Shown piece by piece: positions 32,372 to 42,750 of a DNA stretch of 64,000 nt. The stretch spans positions 186,001 to 250,000 of the forward strand of contig NZ_FMYI01000003.1 in the NCBI RefSeq assembly GCF_900096905.1, in the 5' to 3' direction. How positions within the stretch are numbered: position 1 is the stretch's first letter; every line of letters begins with the position of its first letter. Source of the DNA: Pelagirhabdus alkalitolerans (lineage in GTDB: Bacteria; Bacillota; Bacilli; Bacillales; Amphibacillaceae). The position numbers were made by a program, and so were the translations under genes. The notes beneath the pieces are model-generated. The model did not search any database, was not told where the DNA came from, and saw nothing but the letters and a program-made list of their open reading frames with translations.

Positions 32372-32830
32372 ATGGAAAGAATCTCATGGCATCAATATTT
32401 TATGGCACAATCTCACTTAATCGCGCTTCGGAGCACATGTGAACGCCTAACCGTTGGAGCAACGATTGTACGTGATAAACGCATGATTGCTGGTGGCTAC
32501 AATGGAAGTGTTTCGGGAAGTGCCCATTGCGTAGATGAGGGGTGCTACGTAATCGATGGTCACTGCGTCAGAACGATTCACGCAGAGATGAATGCGATTT
32601 TACAGTGTGCGAAATTTGGTGCCCCAACAGAAGGAGCTGAAATATACGTTACGCACTTTCCTTGCTTGCAATGTTGTAAATCAATTATTCAAGCAGGTAT
32701 TAAAACGGTGTATTATGCCAAGGATTACAAAAATCACCCCTATGCCATTGAATTATTCAATGAAGCTGGAGTGAAGTTTGAGCGTATTCCATTAGAAGAA
32801 AGTACTTTAAATTTGTTACCACCTGAGTAA
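32372..32830 (+). CDS. comEB: ComE operon protein 2, dCMP deaminase family
   Basis: 152 residues. Zinc-dependent cytidine/deoxycytidylate deaminase fold with the HAE motif (TIHAEMNAILQ) and the PCLQCCK cysteine pair, plus an additional zinc-like patch HCVDEGCYVIDGHCV typical of dCMP deaminases. It should convert dCMP to dUMP; it is not required for transformation in B. subtilis despite its position. 18 bp after comEA, with GAGGAGTG at the start. Confidence 0.94.
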   Translation: MERISWHQYFMAQSHLIALRSTCERLTVGATIVRDKRMIAGGYNGSVSGSAHCVDEGCYVIDGHCVRTIHAEMNAILQCAKFGAPTEGAEIYVTHFPCLQCCKSIIQAGIKTVYYAKDYKNHPYAIELFNEAGVKFERIPLEESTLNLLPPE

Positions 32831-32847
32831 ACGGTAGGGGTGAAGAT

Positions 32848-35115
32848 GTGAGAGGTAAAGGACACCTGTTTGTATTTGCCACCATTGTTGGGTTTAGCTT
32901 AGCCTTAGATAACGGATACGGTACGCTTTATTTGTTCGTTTTTTTAATCTGTTTAATGATTTGGTGGGTTAAAAATCGTTTAACACTTTTAGAAATAGGC
33001 GTATTGTTAATCGTTTCTCTTTTTTTCTCTGTTCACTTTAGTGCAAATACGGTCATACATGAGGATAAATCATATCAGACAGAAATGATTATAGGTGAAG
33101 TAAGGCGGATAACGAACCGACAGGAAGATTTCACGACATTTTATTTTAAATCTTCCTGTCAAAATGAATTGCTTCAAGTGATCGATACAAATCATCATTC
33201 GCCAGATTATGAAGTTGGGAATCATTACAGGCTAACAGGTGTTTATCAAGAAATCGAGCGGCCAACAAATCCTGGTCAATTTAATTATCGCTCCTATTTA
33301 AGTCGTCAAGGTATATCCTGGCAGTTTCAAGTGAATGAATCAGAGTTAATGGCTTTAGGCAACAATCGTTTAACGCATCGATTGTTACGACTTCGTGAAG
33401 AGTTACTCGTGCATATGACGACTACGCATAGTGAATTTAACGCAGGATGGATTCGATCTTTAGTGCTAGGTGATCGTCACGGTTTAGATGATGGGGTCGA
33501 GCAGATTTTTCAAAATTGGCATTTGACCCATCTTTTAGCGATATCAGGTTTACATATTAGTATATTGATTGCTTTGATTTTATTTACTGGTTTATTTGTC
33601 TTTCGAATGACGAAGACATCGACTTACATGTTAATTCTGTTGGTTTTAGTTTTATTTCCCTTTATAGCTGGTGGTGCTCCATCGGTTTTTAGAGCAAGTG
33701 TTGTTAGTGCGATTGTTGTTTTGCTGTGGTTTTCTGATATTCATCTGAAAGTGATTGATTATTTAAGCTTAACCTTTATATTGCTCCTCATTATTTCTCC
33801 TAATTGGATTTATCACCTTGGTTTTCAATTTTCATTTTTAATTACTTATAGTATTATTTTATCGCAAAAAGTGCTCTCATCATTACCTCACATCGCTTAT
33901 CAGTCCATTTACCTGACTCTGTTATCAACGTTTATTGTTATTCCTATTCAAATTCACCATTTTCATTTGTTCAATCCACTTAGCATTGTGATCAATGTCG
34001 TGTGGACTTGGTATTTTTCGATTTGGGTTGTGCCACTTGCCTTCATTTTATTTTTTATTTCGTTTATAATGCCCACTCTAATAACACCTCTAGCTTACTT
34101 GTTTGAACTAACGCATCGTTATAGTATGACTTTATTATCTTATATTAACGAAACATTTTATTTTAAGATTGTAGTCGGAGAATTTCCTGCCATTTATATG
34201 ATCATCTTCTACTCAGTAATGATGCTTGTACTTATTCATCTCGAAAAACGGCAATGGAAGAAACTAAAAATTTCTATCTTCCTGCTTATGATGACATTAG
34301 GTTTTGTTTTAATTCGTCCTTATCTAAATCCTTATGGTACTGTGACGATGCTAGACCTTGGACAATCTGATGCACTTATTGTGGAATTGCCTCATCGAAA
34401 AAGTGTAATTATTTATGATCTTGGGGCACCCTATCATATAAACCAACAAGAGGTTTCAAGTGCAGAGTACAACAATGTGATAAAACCTTTTTTATACCAA
34501 GCAGGCATTCAAAAAATCGATGCTGTCATCTTATCTCATGAACATATTGATCATGTGGGGAGTGTTCCTTTTTTAGTGGATGATTTTAAAGTTAAACGAT
34601 TTATTACGTCTCCTTATTTTGAATGGATAGATGAATTAACGAGCGTAAAGAAAAGCGTTTCTAGTATTGAGACATATGGGATGAGCGATACGTTTGATAT
34701 TAATGGCCAAGTTTTTCATGTCATCAGTCCTGAGCGTGATTATCATGATGCAAATGATAATTCTCTCGTCGTGCTCACATCAATCAATGAATTGAATTGG
34801 TTGTTAACGGGAGATTTATCAAGTGTTGTCGAAGAACAAATTTTAAACGCCTATACTCAACTACCTGTTGATATATTGTCTATCTCTCACCATGGAAGTG
34901 ATACGTCCTCAAGTGCTGCATTTTTAGATGCGATTGCTATCGATGTTGGGCTAATATCCGTAGGACGATATAATCGCTATCAACATCCTTCAGATCGTGT
35001 TATTCAAGATTTAATCGCTCGAAATGTAACCATCTATCGAACGGATCAAAATGGAGCGGTGCAATTTAAATTTCATAAAAACAGACCAGGAACGTTTATG
35101 CCGTTTCATCCATAG
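32848..35115 (+). CDS. comEC: Competence DNA channel protein ComEC
   Basis: 755 residues. Two N-terminal membrane helices, an OB-type extracellular domain (about 70-170), the Competence-family membrane core (about 195-490; HLTHLLAISGLHISILIALI, GGAPSVFRASVVSA), and a C-terminal metallo-beta-lactamase-like domain with AVILSHEHIDHVGSVP and LSISHHGSDTSSSAAFL. ComEC forms the path for single-stranded DNA into the cytoplasm, and the lactamase-like domain is thought to degrade one strand. GTG start after a GGGGTGAAG site. Confidence 0.95.
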   Translation: MRGKGHLFVFATIVGFSLALDNGYGTLYLFVFLICLMIWWVKNRLTLLEIGVLLIVSLFFSVHFSANTVIHEDKSYQTEMIIGEVRRITNRQEDFTTFYFKSSCQNELLQVIDTNHHSPDYEVGNHYRLTGVYQEIERPTNPGQFNYRSYLSRQGISWQFQVNESELMALGNNRLTHRLLRLREELLVHMTTTHSEFNAGWIRSLVLGDRHGLDDGVEQIFQNWHLTHLLAISGLHISILIALILFTGLFVFRMTKTSTYMLILLVLVLFPFIAGGAPSVFRASVVSAIVVLLWFSDIHLKVIDYLSLTFILLLIISPNWIYHLGFQFSFLITYSIILSQKVLSSLPHIAYQSIYLTLLSTFIVIPIQIHHFHLFNPLSIVINVVWTWYFSIWVVPLAFILFFISFIMPTLITPLAYLFELTHRYSMTLLSYINETFYFKIVVGEFPAIYMIIFYSVMMLVLIHLEKRQWKKLKISIFLLMMTLGFVLIRPYLNPYGTVTMLDLGQSDALIVELPHRKSVIIYDLGAPYHINQQEVSSAEYNNVIKPFLYQAGIQKIDAVILSHEHIDHVGSVPFLVDDFKVKRFITSPYFEWIDELTSVKKSVSSIETYGMSDTFDINGQVFHVISPERDYHDANDNSLVVLTSINELNWLLTGDLSSVVEEQILNAYTQLPVDILSISHHGSDTSSSAAFLDAIAIDVGLISVGRYNRYQHPSDRVIQDLIARNVTIYRTDQNGAVQFKFHKNRPGTFMPFHP

Positions 35116-35163
35116 TATATAGAAGATCAAAGGGTATAAAAAATCAAAACCGTCATCAAATAT

Positions 35164-35201
35164 CGTTTGCTTATGAGTTACCTAGGGCTCATAAGCAAAC
35201 G
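35164..35201. repeat. Perfect 14-bp inverted repeat after comEC
   Basis: CGTTTGCTTATGAG (35164-35177) and its exact complement (35188-35201) flank a 10-nt loop. No T-run follows on either strand, so it is not a standard intrinsic terminator by itself. Confidence 0.6.
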
Positions 35202-35212
35202 TTAATATAGAT

Positions 35213-35240
35213 AAAGGGAAGGTTTGTCCTTCTCTTTTCT
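35213..35240 (+). terminator. Terminator of the comE operon
   Basis: AAAGGGAAGG pairs with CCTTCTCTTT (one G-U pair) around TTTGT, followed by TCTTCTT. It lies 12 bp after the preceding inverted repeat. Confidence 0.6.
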
Positions 35241-35305
35241 TCTTGTCAAAAAAGTAAATAGCGATTAGGATAGTAATTAGTCATGAAGTGAACGGAGTGG
35301 ACGTA

Positions 35306-36328
35306 TTGAATTACATAGAAGCACGAAAAGAATTAAAAAACAAACCATTACCTAATCTTTTTTTAATATACGGTACAGAGGACTATTTAATTGAATCGAT
35401 TGTGTCTCAGATCAGTGAACGTGTTTTAAAAACAGATGATGATCAAATCGAACGTTTTGACCTAGAAGAAACGCCTATTGAAGATTGTGTACTTGAAACA
35501 GAAACATATCCGTTTTTTGGTGGTGAAAAAATTGTACTTGCTGATCAAGCCTATTTTTTAACCGCTCAAAAATCAAAGTCAACAATTGAGCATCAAATAG
35601 ATGCTCTTATAAACTATGTAGAAAATCCTGTTGATTTCTCGACCTTAATACTAGTCGCGCCATTTGAGAAATTGGACGAAAGAAAGAAAATAGTAAAAAC
35701 CTTAAAAAATCAAGCGATGACCATCCATTGTGAGGAAGTCAAATCTTGGCATTATCATAAATGGGTCGATCACTTACTTGATGAGCATCAGTTATCAATT
35801 GACCCAAAGGCCAAAGACATATTAGTAGATAAAACTGGGACACATCTTGCCATATTGGAAAATGAGATTAAGAAGTTGGCTCTTTATGTAGCAGAAGATA
35901 CTCATGTGACAGAGGAAATTGCATCACAGTTAGTATCAAATAATGGTCAATCAAGCGGTTTGAATTTAGTGGATGCTGTGATGAATAAAGATTTAAAAAA
36001 GGCAATCGAAGTGTACAAAGATTTACTTCATTTGAATGAAGAGCCTATTGCACTTATTGCTCTATTAGCTTCCCAGCTTAGAACGATTTATCAAGTAAAA
36101 CGCTTAAAAACGAAAGGGTATAGTCAAAAGCAAATGGCTCAGCAGCTCAAGGTTCATTCGTATTTGATTAAAATGACTTTAGAAAGGGAAAGACGGTTTG
36201 ATTTGGAGGCATTGTACCAGGCGTTATCTATTTTAAAAGAAACAGATTTGGCGATTAAACAAGGGAAAATGGATAAAAACTTAGCTTTTGAAATGCTTTT
36301 GTACAAACTGATTCATCAGTTGAAATAG
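35306..36328 (+). CDS. holA: DNA polymerase III delta subunit
   Basis: 340 residues. Clamp-loader delta subunit that opens the beta clamp. N-terminal ATPase-like domain (PLPNLFLIYGTEDYLIESIV), the FGGEKIVLADQAYFL segment, and a C-terminal collar domain (EEPIALIALLASQLRTIYQV, KMDKNLAFEMLLYKLI). TTG at 35306 is chosen because it lies 5-6 bp after CGGAGTGG; GTG codons at 35288 and 35297 are in frame but badly placed. Between the comE operon and convergent rpsT, as yqeN in B. subtilis. Confidence 0.93.
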   Translation: MNYIEARKELKNKPLPNLFLIYGTEDYLIESIVSQISERVLKTDDDQIERFDLEETPIEDCVLETETYPFFGGEKIVLADQAYFLTAQKSKSTIEHQIDALINYVENPVDFSTLILVAPFEKLDERKKIVKTLKNQAMTIHCEEVKSWHYHKWVDHLLDEHQLSIDPKAKDILVDKTGTHLAILENEIKKLALYVAEDTHVTEEIASQLVSNNGQSSGLNLVDAVMNKDLKKAIEVYKDLLHLNEEPIALIALLASQLRTIYQVKRLKTKGYSQKQMAQQLKVHSYLIKMTLERERRFDLEALYQALSILKETDLAIKQGKMDKNLAFEMLLYKLIHQLK

Positions 36329-36456
36329 CAGATAAAAAATGATATGACTTTTTTGAGGCTAACCCCGCAACAGGCGAGTAGTCGATCACACGCACGCTTT
36401 TTATAAAAGCAACGCGCCCGATTGTATCTTTACTCCAACATATCTCCAAAAGCCAT

Positions 36457-36497
36457 AAAAAACGATCCTCTCTAATGATTAGAGAGGATCGTTTTTT
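36457..36497. terminator. Bidirectional terminator between holA and rpsT
   Basis: AAAAAACGATCCTCTCT pairs with AGAGAGGATCGTTTTTT around a short loop, with A-run and T-run at the two ends. It serves both convergent genes. Confidence 0.9.
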
Positions 36498-36519
36498 ATG
36501 TTGGTCATTTCAGGTTTTG

Positions 36520-36786
36520 TTATGCACTAAGTTGATTTACTTTTTTAGTTAAGCGTGATTTTTGACGATCACCGTTGTTTTGATGAACAATTCCGTTCTG
36601 AACTGCTTTATCAATGCTTTTAACAGCCTTTGGTAGGGCAGCTTTTGCTTCTTCAACGTTATTTTCAGCAACAAGTTTCTCAACATGTTTGATGTTGGTG
36701 CGCATTGTTGACTTAAATTTCACGTTCTGTACTCGGCGATCTTCATTAACACGAATACGTTTAACTGCTGATTTAAGATTAGCCAT
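36520..36786 (-). CDS. rpsT: 30S ribosomal protein S20
   Basis: 88 residues, lysine/arginine-rich helical bundle: MANLKSAVKRIRVNEDRRVQ, STMRTNIKHVEKLV, and the C-terminal IVHQNNGDRQKSRLTKKVNQ. S20 binds 16S rRNA early in small-subunit assembly. GGAGGTG lies 7 bp before the ATG. Its opposite orientation to the neighbours is the same as in B. subtilis. Confidence 0.97.
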   Translation of the reverse strand: MANLKSAVKRIRVNEDRRVQNVKFKSTMRTNIKHVEKLVAENNVEEAKAALPKAVKSIDKAVQNGIVHQNNGDRQKSRLTKKVNQLSA

Positions 36787-36840
36787 TTATTTTCACCTCC
36801 ACTTGTTCGAACCATAATTCATTTGTTATGGACAAAGGTC

Positions 36841-36869
36841 ATTGTACCAAAGCTTCGTCAAGTTTTCAA
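36841..36869 (-). promoter_or_regulatory. Sigma-A promoter of rpsT
   Basis: On the minus strand: TTGAAA (36864-36869), a 17-bp spacer, TACAAT (36841-36846), about 55 bp before the start codon. Confidence 0.7.
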
Positions 36870-36892
36870 TAAAAATATTGGAAAGAAAGGGT

Positions 36893-36923
36893 TGTATAGA
36901 TAGTAAATGGGTTGGCTACACTA
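36893..36923 (+). promoter_or_regulatory. Possible sigma-G promoter of gpr
   Basis: TGTATA (36893-36898), an 18-bp spacer and TACACTA (36917-36923) resemble the sigma-G pattern (TGnATA ... CATnnTA) expected for a forespore-specific protease gene. The match is partial. Confidence 0.4.
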
Positions 36924-36952
36924 ATTTTATATTTAGAGAGGGGTTAATTTAG

Positions 36953-38002
36953 ATGAAGCATAACGAAGGATTAACGATTCGGACCGATTTAGCGATTGAA
37001 GCGAAAGATTTATTTTCTGACTACGACCATTCAACAAAGGATAAGACCATTTCGATGTCAGGGCTTAAGGTTCATCACGTTTGGGTAGATGAAGCGGCAG
37101 CTGAAACGCTTAATAAGCGTAAAGGTCATTACATTACGATTGAAACTAATGCGATTAAAAAAAATGACCCGGATCAAAAGCAAAATACATCACATGTTTT
37201 AAAAGAGGTACTTCAACAGTTGTTAGGTGAAAAAGGTATTTCACAAGACAGTCAGTGTTTAGTTGTTGGATTAGGGAATAATTATGTCACACCTGACGCA
37301 CTTGGCCCTTCAGTTATTAGTAAACTGTTAATTACGAATCATTTGTTTGAGTATCACCCTGAATATATTGAAGATCATCAACGTCCAGTTGCAGCTATAT
37401 CTCCGGGTGTCATGGGTGTTACAGGTATTGAAACAAGTGATGTCATTAAAGGTGTAGTGAATGAAATGAAACCTGACTTTTTATTAGCGATCGATGCGTT
37501 AGCTTCGAGGTCGGTTGAACGTGTTTACTCAACTATACAACTATCGGATGCAGGTATTAATCCAGGGTCAGGGATTGGTAATAAACGAAAAGAATTAAGT
37601 GAGGATGTCTACGGTATTCCTGTTATATCAATTGGTGTACCAACAGTTGTTGATGCGGTTACGATTACAAGTGATACGATTGATTTTGTATTTAAACACT
37701 TCGGAAGAGAGTTTAGTGAGAAGGATCAGCCCAAAAGTCGATTAGCACCGGCCCAAATATCGATTGGAGAGAAAAATTTAACGGAAAGTGATTTGCCAGA
37801 AGAGCACACTCGAAAAGAGCTATTTGGTATGATTGGTGGTTTAGAAGAAGATGAAAAACGTCAATTGATCCAAGAAGTATTAACCCCATTGGGGCATAAC
37901 TTAATGGTAACGCCAAAAGAAGTGGATGCTTATATTCACGAACTATCAAAAGTGATTTCTGATGGAATCAATCAAGCCTTGCATGAACAATCTAGTGATT
38001 AG
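36953..38002 (+). CDS. gpr: Spore germination protease Gpr
   Basis: 349 residues, peptidase family A25. Gpr degrades small acid-soluble spore proteins at germination. It begins with a short pro-segment, MKHNEGLTIRTDLAIEAKDL, in which the TDLA stretch resembles its own SASP cleavage site; then GLGNNYVTPDALGPSVISKLLI, ISPGVMGVTGIETSDVIKG, LLAIDALASRSVERV and INPGSGIGNKRKELS, all typical. GAGGGG precedes the ATG. spoIIP follows after 68 bp, as in B. subtilis. Confidence 0.96.
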   Translation: MKHNEGLTIRTDLAIEAKDLFSDYDHSTKDKTISMSGLKVHHVWVDEAAAETLNKRKGHYITIETNAIKKNDPDQKQNTSHVLKEVLQQLLGEKGISQDSQCLVVGLGNNYVTPDALGPSVISKLLITNHLFEYHPEYIEDHQRPVAAISPGVMGVTGIETSDVIKGVVNEMKPDFLLAIDALASRSVERVYSTIQLSDAGINPGSGIGNKRKELSEDVYGIPVISIGVPTVVDAVTITSDTIDFVFKHFGREFSEKDQPKSRLAPAQISIGEKNLTESDLPEEHTRKELFGMIGGLEEDEKRQLIQEVLTPLGHNLMVTPKEVDAYIHELSKVISDGINQALHEQSSD

Positions 38003-38070
38003 ATGTTCATGTTCTATTCATCTATTCTCTAGCATATGCATTACTAATCACTAGAGAAAGAAGGTTGTCC

Positions 38071-39192
38071 ATGCGCCAAACCCATTATTTTAAAAAATAT
38101 ACAATACGAATCGTAAAAGCTATGCTTCTTTGGACACTGATTACCTGTATTCTTTATTTACTTGTTGGATTGGTTGTCTTTCAATCTTTTACTGAGAGAC
38201 TACCATTTCCGTTATTAAGAGAGTTTAATGAACAAATTGATCAGTCGATCTATCTTCATATGGTAAGTAGGACAAGCTCAGTCTTTAAAGCTGCGCCTGA
38301 TGAAAGTGAAGTCATATCTACTCGACCGATTCAGTCTCTTTTTACCATGAATGGCGGTGGTACTCGAACATTGTTTGGTAACGAATTACCAGGCTTTTCA
38401 TCTTTTAATCAACAGATTATTGTCGCGCAAAGTGATACGAATTACAGTAACCTACCTGTGGAGCTAACCCCTCCGATGGAAATCTTTGAATCTAAGAAAG
38501 TAGATAATGAAGAAAAACCTAGAGAGTCAGAGACTGAAATAACAGGTGATCCAAATGTGTTTATTTATAATACGCATACAAGGGAATCATTTTTACCGCA
38601 TTTAGATGGCATTACAGATCCGTCGCATGCGTTTGATGTTGATGTGAATGTCACATTAATTAGCCAATACTTGAAAGATAAATTTGAGAAAAATGGAATT
38701 CTTACTTTAGTTGATGAGACAGACTTCACAGATGTATTAACAGAAAATGGGTGGGATTATTGGAGAAGTTACGATGCTAGTCAGCCCGCTGTAAAAGAAG
38801 TCATTAATCAATATGAAGCCATTCAATATGTATTTGACGTGCACCGTGATAGCCGTAGGCGGGAAGATACGACCATCACGATTGATGGTGAGGATCACGC
38901 ACGTATATTTTTTGTTATTGGATCTGATTTTCAAGGAAATGAGACGAATATTGCTATAGCAAAGGAACTACACAATCGTCTTGAAGCTTTTGCACCGGGT
39001 ATTAGTAGGGGTGTAGTACAGATGGGCGGTCAAGGTAGGAACGGAGTTTATAATCAAGATTTGTTAGATAATAGTTTGCTTATCGAATTTGGTGGTGTTG
39101 ATAATACATTAGAAGAGATGTATCGTTTAGCAGATGTTTTTGTAGAGGTGTTTAGTGAATACTTTTGGCATGCTGAACCAGTTAATCAATAG
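38071..39192 (+). CDS. spoIIP: Stage II sporulation protein P
   Basis: 373 residues. An N-terminal membrane anchor (AMLLWTLITCILYLLVGLVV) and a C-terminal hydrolase domain (about 160-365): VFIYNTHTRESFLPH, DFTDVLTENGWDYWRSYDAS, YVFDVHRDS and LLIEFGGVDNTLEEMYR, carrying the amidase-like zinc site. With SpoIID and SpoIIM it degrades peptidoglycan during engulfment. A TTG at 38065 is in frame, but ATG at 38071 is better spaced from AAGAAGG. Confidence 0.95.
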   Translation: MRQTHYFKKYTIRIVKAMLLWTLITCILYLLVGLVVFQSFTERLPFPLLREFNEQIDQSIYLHMVSRTSSVFKAAPDESEVISTRPIQSLFTMNGGGTRTLFGNELPGFSSFNQQIIVAQSDTNYSNLPVELTPPMEIFESKKVDNEEKPRESETEITGDPNVFIYNTHTRESFLPHLDGITDPSHAFDVDVNVTLISQYLKDKFEKNGILTLVDETDFTDVLTENGWDYWRSYDASQPAVKEVINQYEAIQYVFDVHRDSRRREDTTITIDGEDHARIFFVIGSDFQGNETNIAIAKELHNRLEAFAPGISRGVVQMGGQGRNGVYNQDLLDNSLLIEFGGVDNTLEEMYRLADVFVEVFSEYFWHAEPVNQ

Positions 39193-39206
39193 AGGAGTGA
39201 ATGGAT

Positions 39207-39461
39207 ATGTTAAAAGGCATTTTAAAATGCATCGTTTATACAGGCGTGATTCTAATGATGATAAACTTGGCTGAAGGAGAACCTCAAGAAGATGTATTTA
39301 CGGAGGATCTTATATACAACGGATATATAAATGAACAACAAGTAACTGATATACAGAATGATGATCCTATGACTTATGTTATGGCTCAACATGTCGAACG
39401 TTGTGGTGTATTTGTATATGATACATTAATTAAAGCAATCGCAAACTCTAATTTATTTTAA
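39207..39461 (+). CDS. YqxA-like small membrane protein (DUF3679)
   Basis: 84 residues. A hydrophobic N-terminal segment (ILKCIVYTGVILMMINLA) precedes an acidic hydrophilic tail. Position directly after spoIIP, and the layout of a short membrane segment plus tail, match YqxA of B. subtilis; sequence similarity is only modest by eye. ATG codons at 39201 and 39207 are both possible; the second has better spacing (9 bp) from GAGGAG. The function is unknown. Confidence 0.65.
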   Translation: MLKGILKCIVYTGVILMMINLAEGEPQEDVFTEDLIYNGYINEQQVTDIQNDDPMTYVMAQHVERCGVFVYDTLIKAIANSNLF

Positions 39462-39516
39462 ATACGATGAATTCAGACTAAGCGTGTCGATAAAAGGTTG
39501 CATATTAAGAAAATAA

Positions 39517-39545
39517 TTGAATCCACAACCTTTCACTGCTATAAT
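39517..39545 (+). promoter_or_regulatory. Sigma-A promoter of lepA
   Basis: TTGAAT (39517-39522), a 17-bp spacer ending in TGC (extended -10) and TATAAT (39540-39545), about 42 bp before the lepA start. Confidence 0.8.
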
Positions 39546-39586
39546 CAACCTAGTATTGTTGTCTCGAGAAAATAGGAGTGAATATT

Positions 39587-41404
<1,818 letters not shown>

Positions 41405-41415
41405 ATAGACGTATG

Positions 41416-41445
41416 TGCCCTTGTTTATTTCTTTTAACAAGGGCA
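41416..41445 (+). terminator. Hairpin after lepA
   Basis: TGCCCTTGTT (41416-41425) pairs with AACAAGGGCA (41436-41445), a perfect 10-bp stem. The following sequence TTAAACTTGTTT is only moderately T-rich, so termination may be partial and hemW may receive read-through. Confidence 0.55.
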
Positions 41446-41498
41446 TTAAACTTGTTTAATAAAGCGACATCATCTGTTAGAAAGGGAGGGTTATGTTC

Positions 41499-42650
41499 AT
41501 GATTGAATCTGTTTATATACACATCCCATTTTGTGAGAAAATTTGTTATTATTGTGACTTTGTCAAGTTTTTTTATGAAGAAAAAATGGCAGATGATTAC
41601 TTAGAGGCGCTAGAAAATGAAATGAGTCAACGATTAGCATCTCAAAGACAAAACGTCAAAACAATTTATGTTGGTGGGGGAACACCAACTGCCTTAAATG
41701 ACCAACAACTTGAAAGGTTGCTCGACCGAATTGCTGGTCACTTCAATACCGAAACTGTTTTAGAATACACCTTTGAAGCAAATCCAGGTGATTTAACGGA
41801 ATCAAAAATTATATTATTGAAAAACTATGGTGTCAATCGTATTTCAATGGGGGTTCAAACCTTTGATGATGAATTATTAACAGATTTAGGTCGCTTGCAC
41901 AGGACAGAAGATGTGGATCAAAACATTGAATTATTAAAAAAACATGGCTTAACGAATATTAGTATTGATCTTATGTACGGCTTACCAAAACAAACATTGG
42001 AAGGTTTTAGACAGACGATCAAGAAAGCATTGTCCTATGATTTACCACATTATTCATCGTATTCATTGCAAATTGAACCGAAAACTATTTTTTATCAACG
42101 TTATAAAAAAGGTCAACTCCAAAAATCTCCAGAAGAATTGGAAGCGGCCATGTTCAATTTATTAATCGAAGAAATGAATAAACACGGTAAAGTGCAGTAT
42201 GAGATTAGTAATTTCGCTAAACCTGGATATGAAAGTCAACATAACTTGACGTATTGGGACAATAATTATTATTATGGGTTCGGTGCAGGTGCGCACGCTT
42301 ACTTACCAGGTGAGCGGATCATTAACCTAAGACCGTATCCGTCTTATGTAAAAAAAGCGAACGATACAGGAATGCCTGTACTTCATACTGAGAAGATTAC
42401 AGTAAAAGAAGAAATAGAAGAAGAGCTCTTTTTAGGTTTGAGAAAACGAGAAGGAGTGAGCGCTAGTCAATTTGTTGAACGATATAATCGGTCTTTAAAT
42501 GATATTTATGCCGAACCAATCGAGGATCTTATGAACAAAGGCTGGCTTGAACACACTCCAGATGGTATAAGAATGACTGAATCAGGTCAACTATTTGGTA
42601 ATCATGTTTTTAGTCAATTTCTGTTAGATGATGATTTTAACTTGAATTAA
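41499..42650 (+). CDS. hemW: Radical SAM heme chaperone HemW
   Basis: 383 residues. The radical SAM cluster motif CEKICYYCDF (CxxxCxxC) sits near residue 12, followed by YVGGGTPTALN, EANPGDLT, GVNRISMGVQTFDDELL and a C-terminal HemN-like domain. Formerly called an oxygen-independent coproporphyrinogen oxidase, this subgroup carries heme rather than oxidising coproporphyrinogen. ATG at 41493 is too close to GGGAGGG; ATG at 41499 fits. Order lepA-hemW-hrcA is as in B. subtilis. Confidence 0.94.
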   Translation: MIESVYIHIPFCEKICYYCDFVKFFYEEKMADDYLEALENEMSQRLASQRQNVKTIYVGGGTPTALNDQQLERLLDRIAGHFNTETVLEYTFEANPGDLTESKIILLKNYGVNRISMGVQTFDDELLTDLGRLHRTEDVDQNIELLKKHGLTNISIDLMYGLPKQTLEGFRQTIKKALSYDLPHYSSYSLQIEPKTIFYQRYKKGQLQKSPEELEAAMFNLLIEEMNKHGKVQYEISNFAKPGYESQHNLTYWDNNYYYGFGAGAHAYLPGERIINLRPYPSYVKKANDTGMPVLHTEKITVKEEIEEELFLGLRKREGVSASQFVERYNRSLNDIYAEPIEDLMNKGWLEHTPDGIRMTESGQLFGNHVFSQFLLDDDFNLN

Positions 42651-42669
42651 GAATTATAAAGCAATTGCA

Positions 42670-42698
42670 TTGACAACTTATAATGGATTTGATAATTT
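42670..42698 (+). promoter_or_regulatory. Sigma-A promoter of the hrcA-dnaK operon
   Basis: TTGACA (42670-42675), a 17-bp spacer and TAATTT (42693-42698). The predicted start, near 42705, lies next to the CIRCE element. Confidence 0.8.
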
Positions 42699-42708
42699 AT
42701 TATTAGAA

Positions 42709-42735
42709 TTAGCACTCGAAAAGAGTGAGTGCTAA
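42709..42735 (+). promoter_or_regulatory. CIRCE operator (HrcA-binding site)
   Basis: TTAGCACTC, nine bases, GAGTGCTAA: a perfect match to the CIRCE inverted repeat. HrcA bound here represses the operon until heat or misfolded protein occupies GroE. It sits in the 5' untranslated region of hrcA, so hrcA is autoregulated. Confidence 0.98.
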
Positions 42736-42750
42736 CAGAGGTGATCATCG

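Noticed and set aside
36255..36449. 64-codon minus-strand frame between rpsT and holA
   Set aside because: It extends antisense into the end of holA and lacks a ribosome site; only its composition is reported as a low-interest observation.
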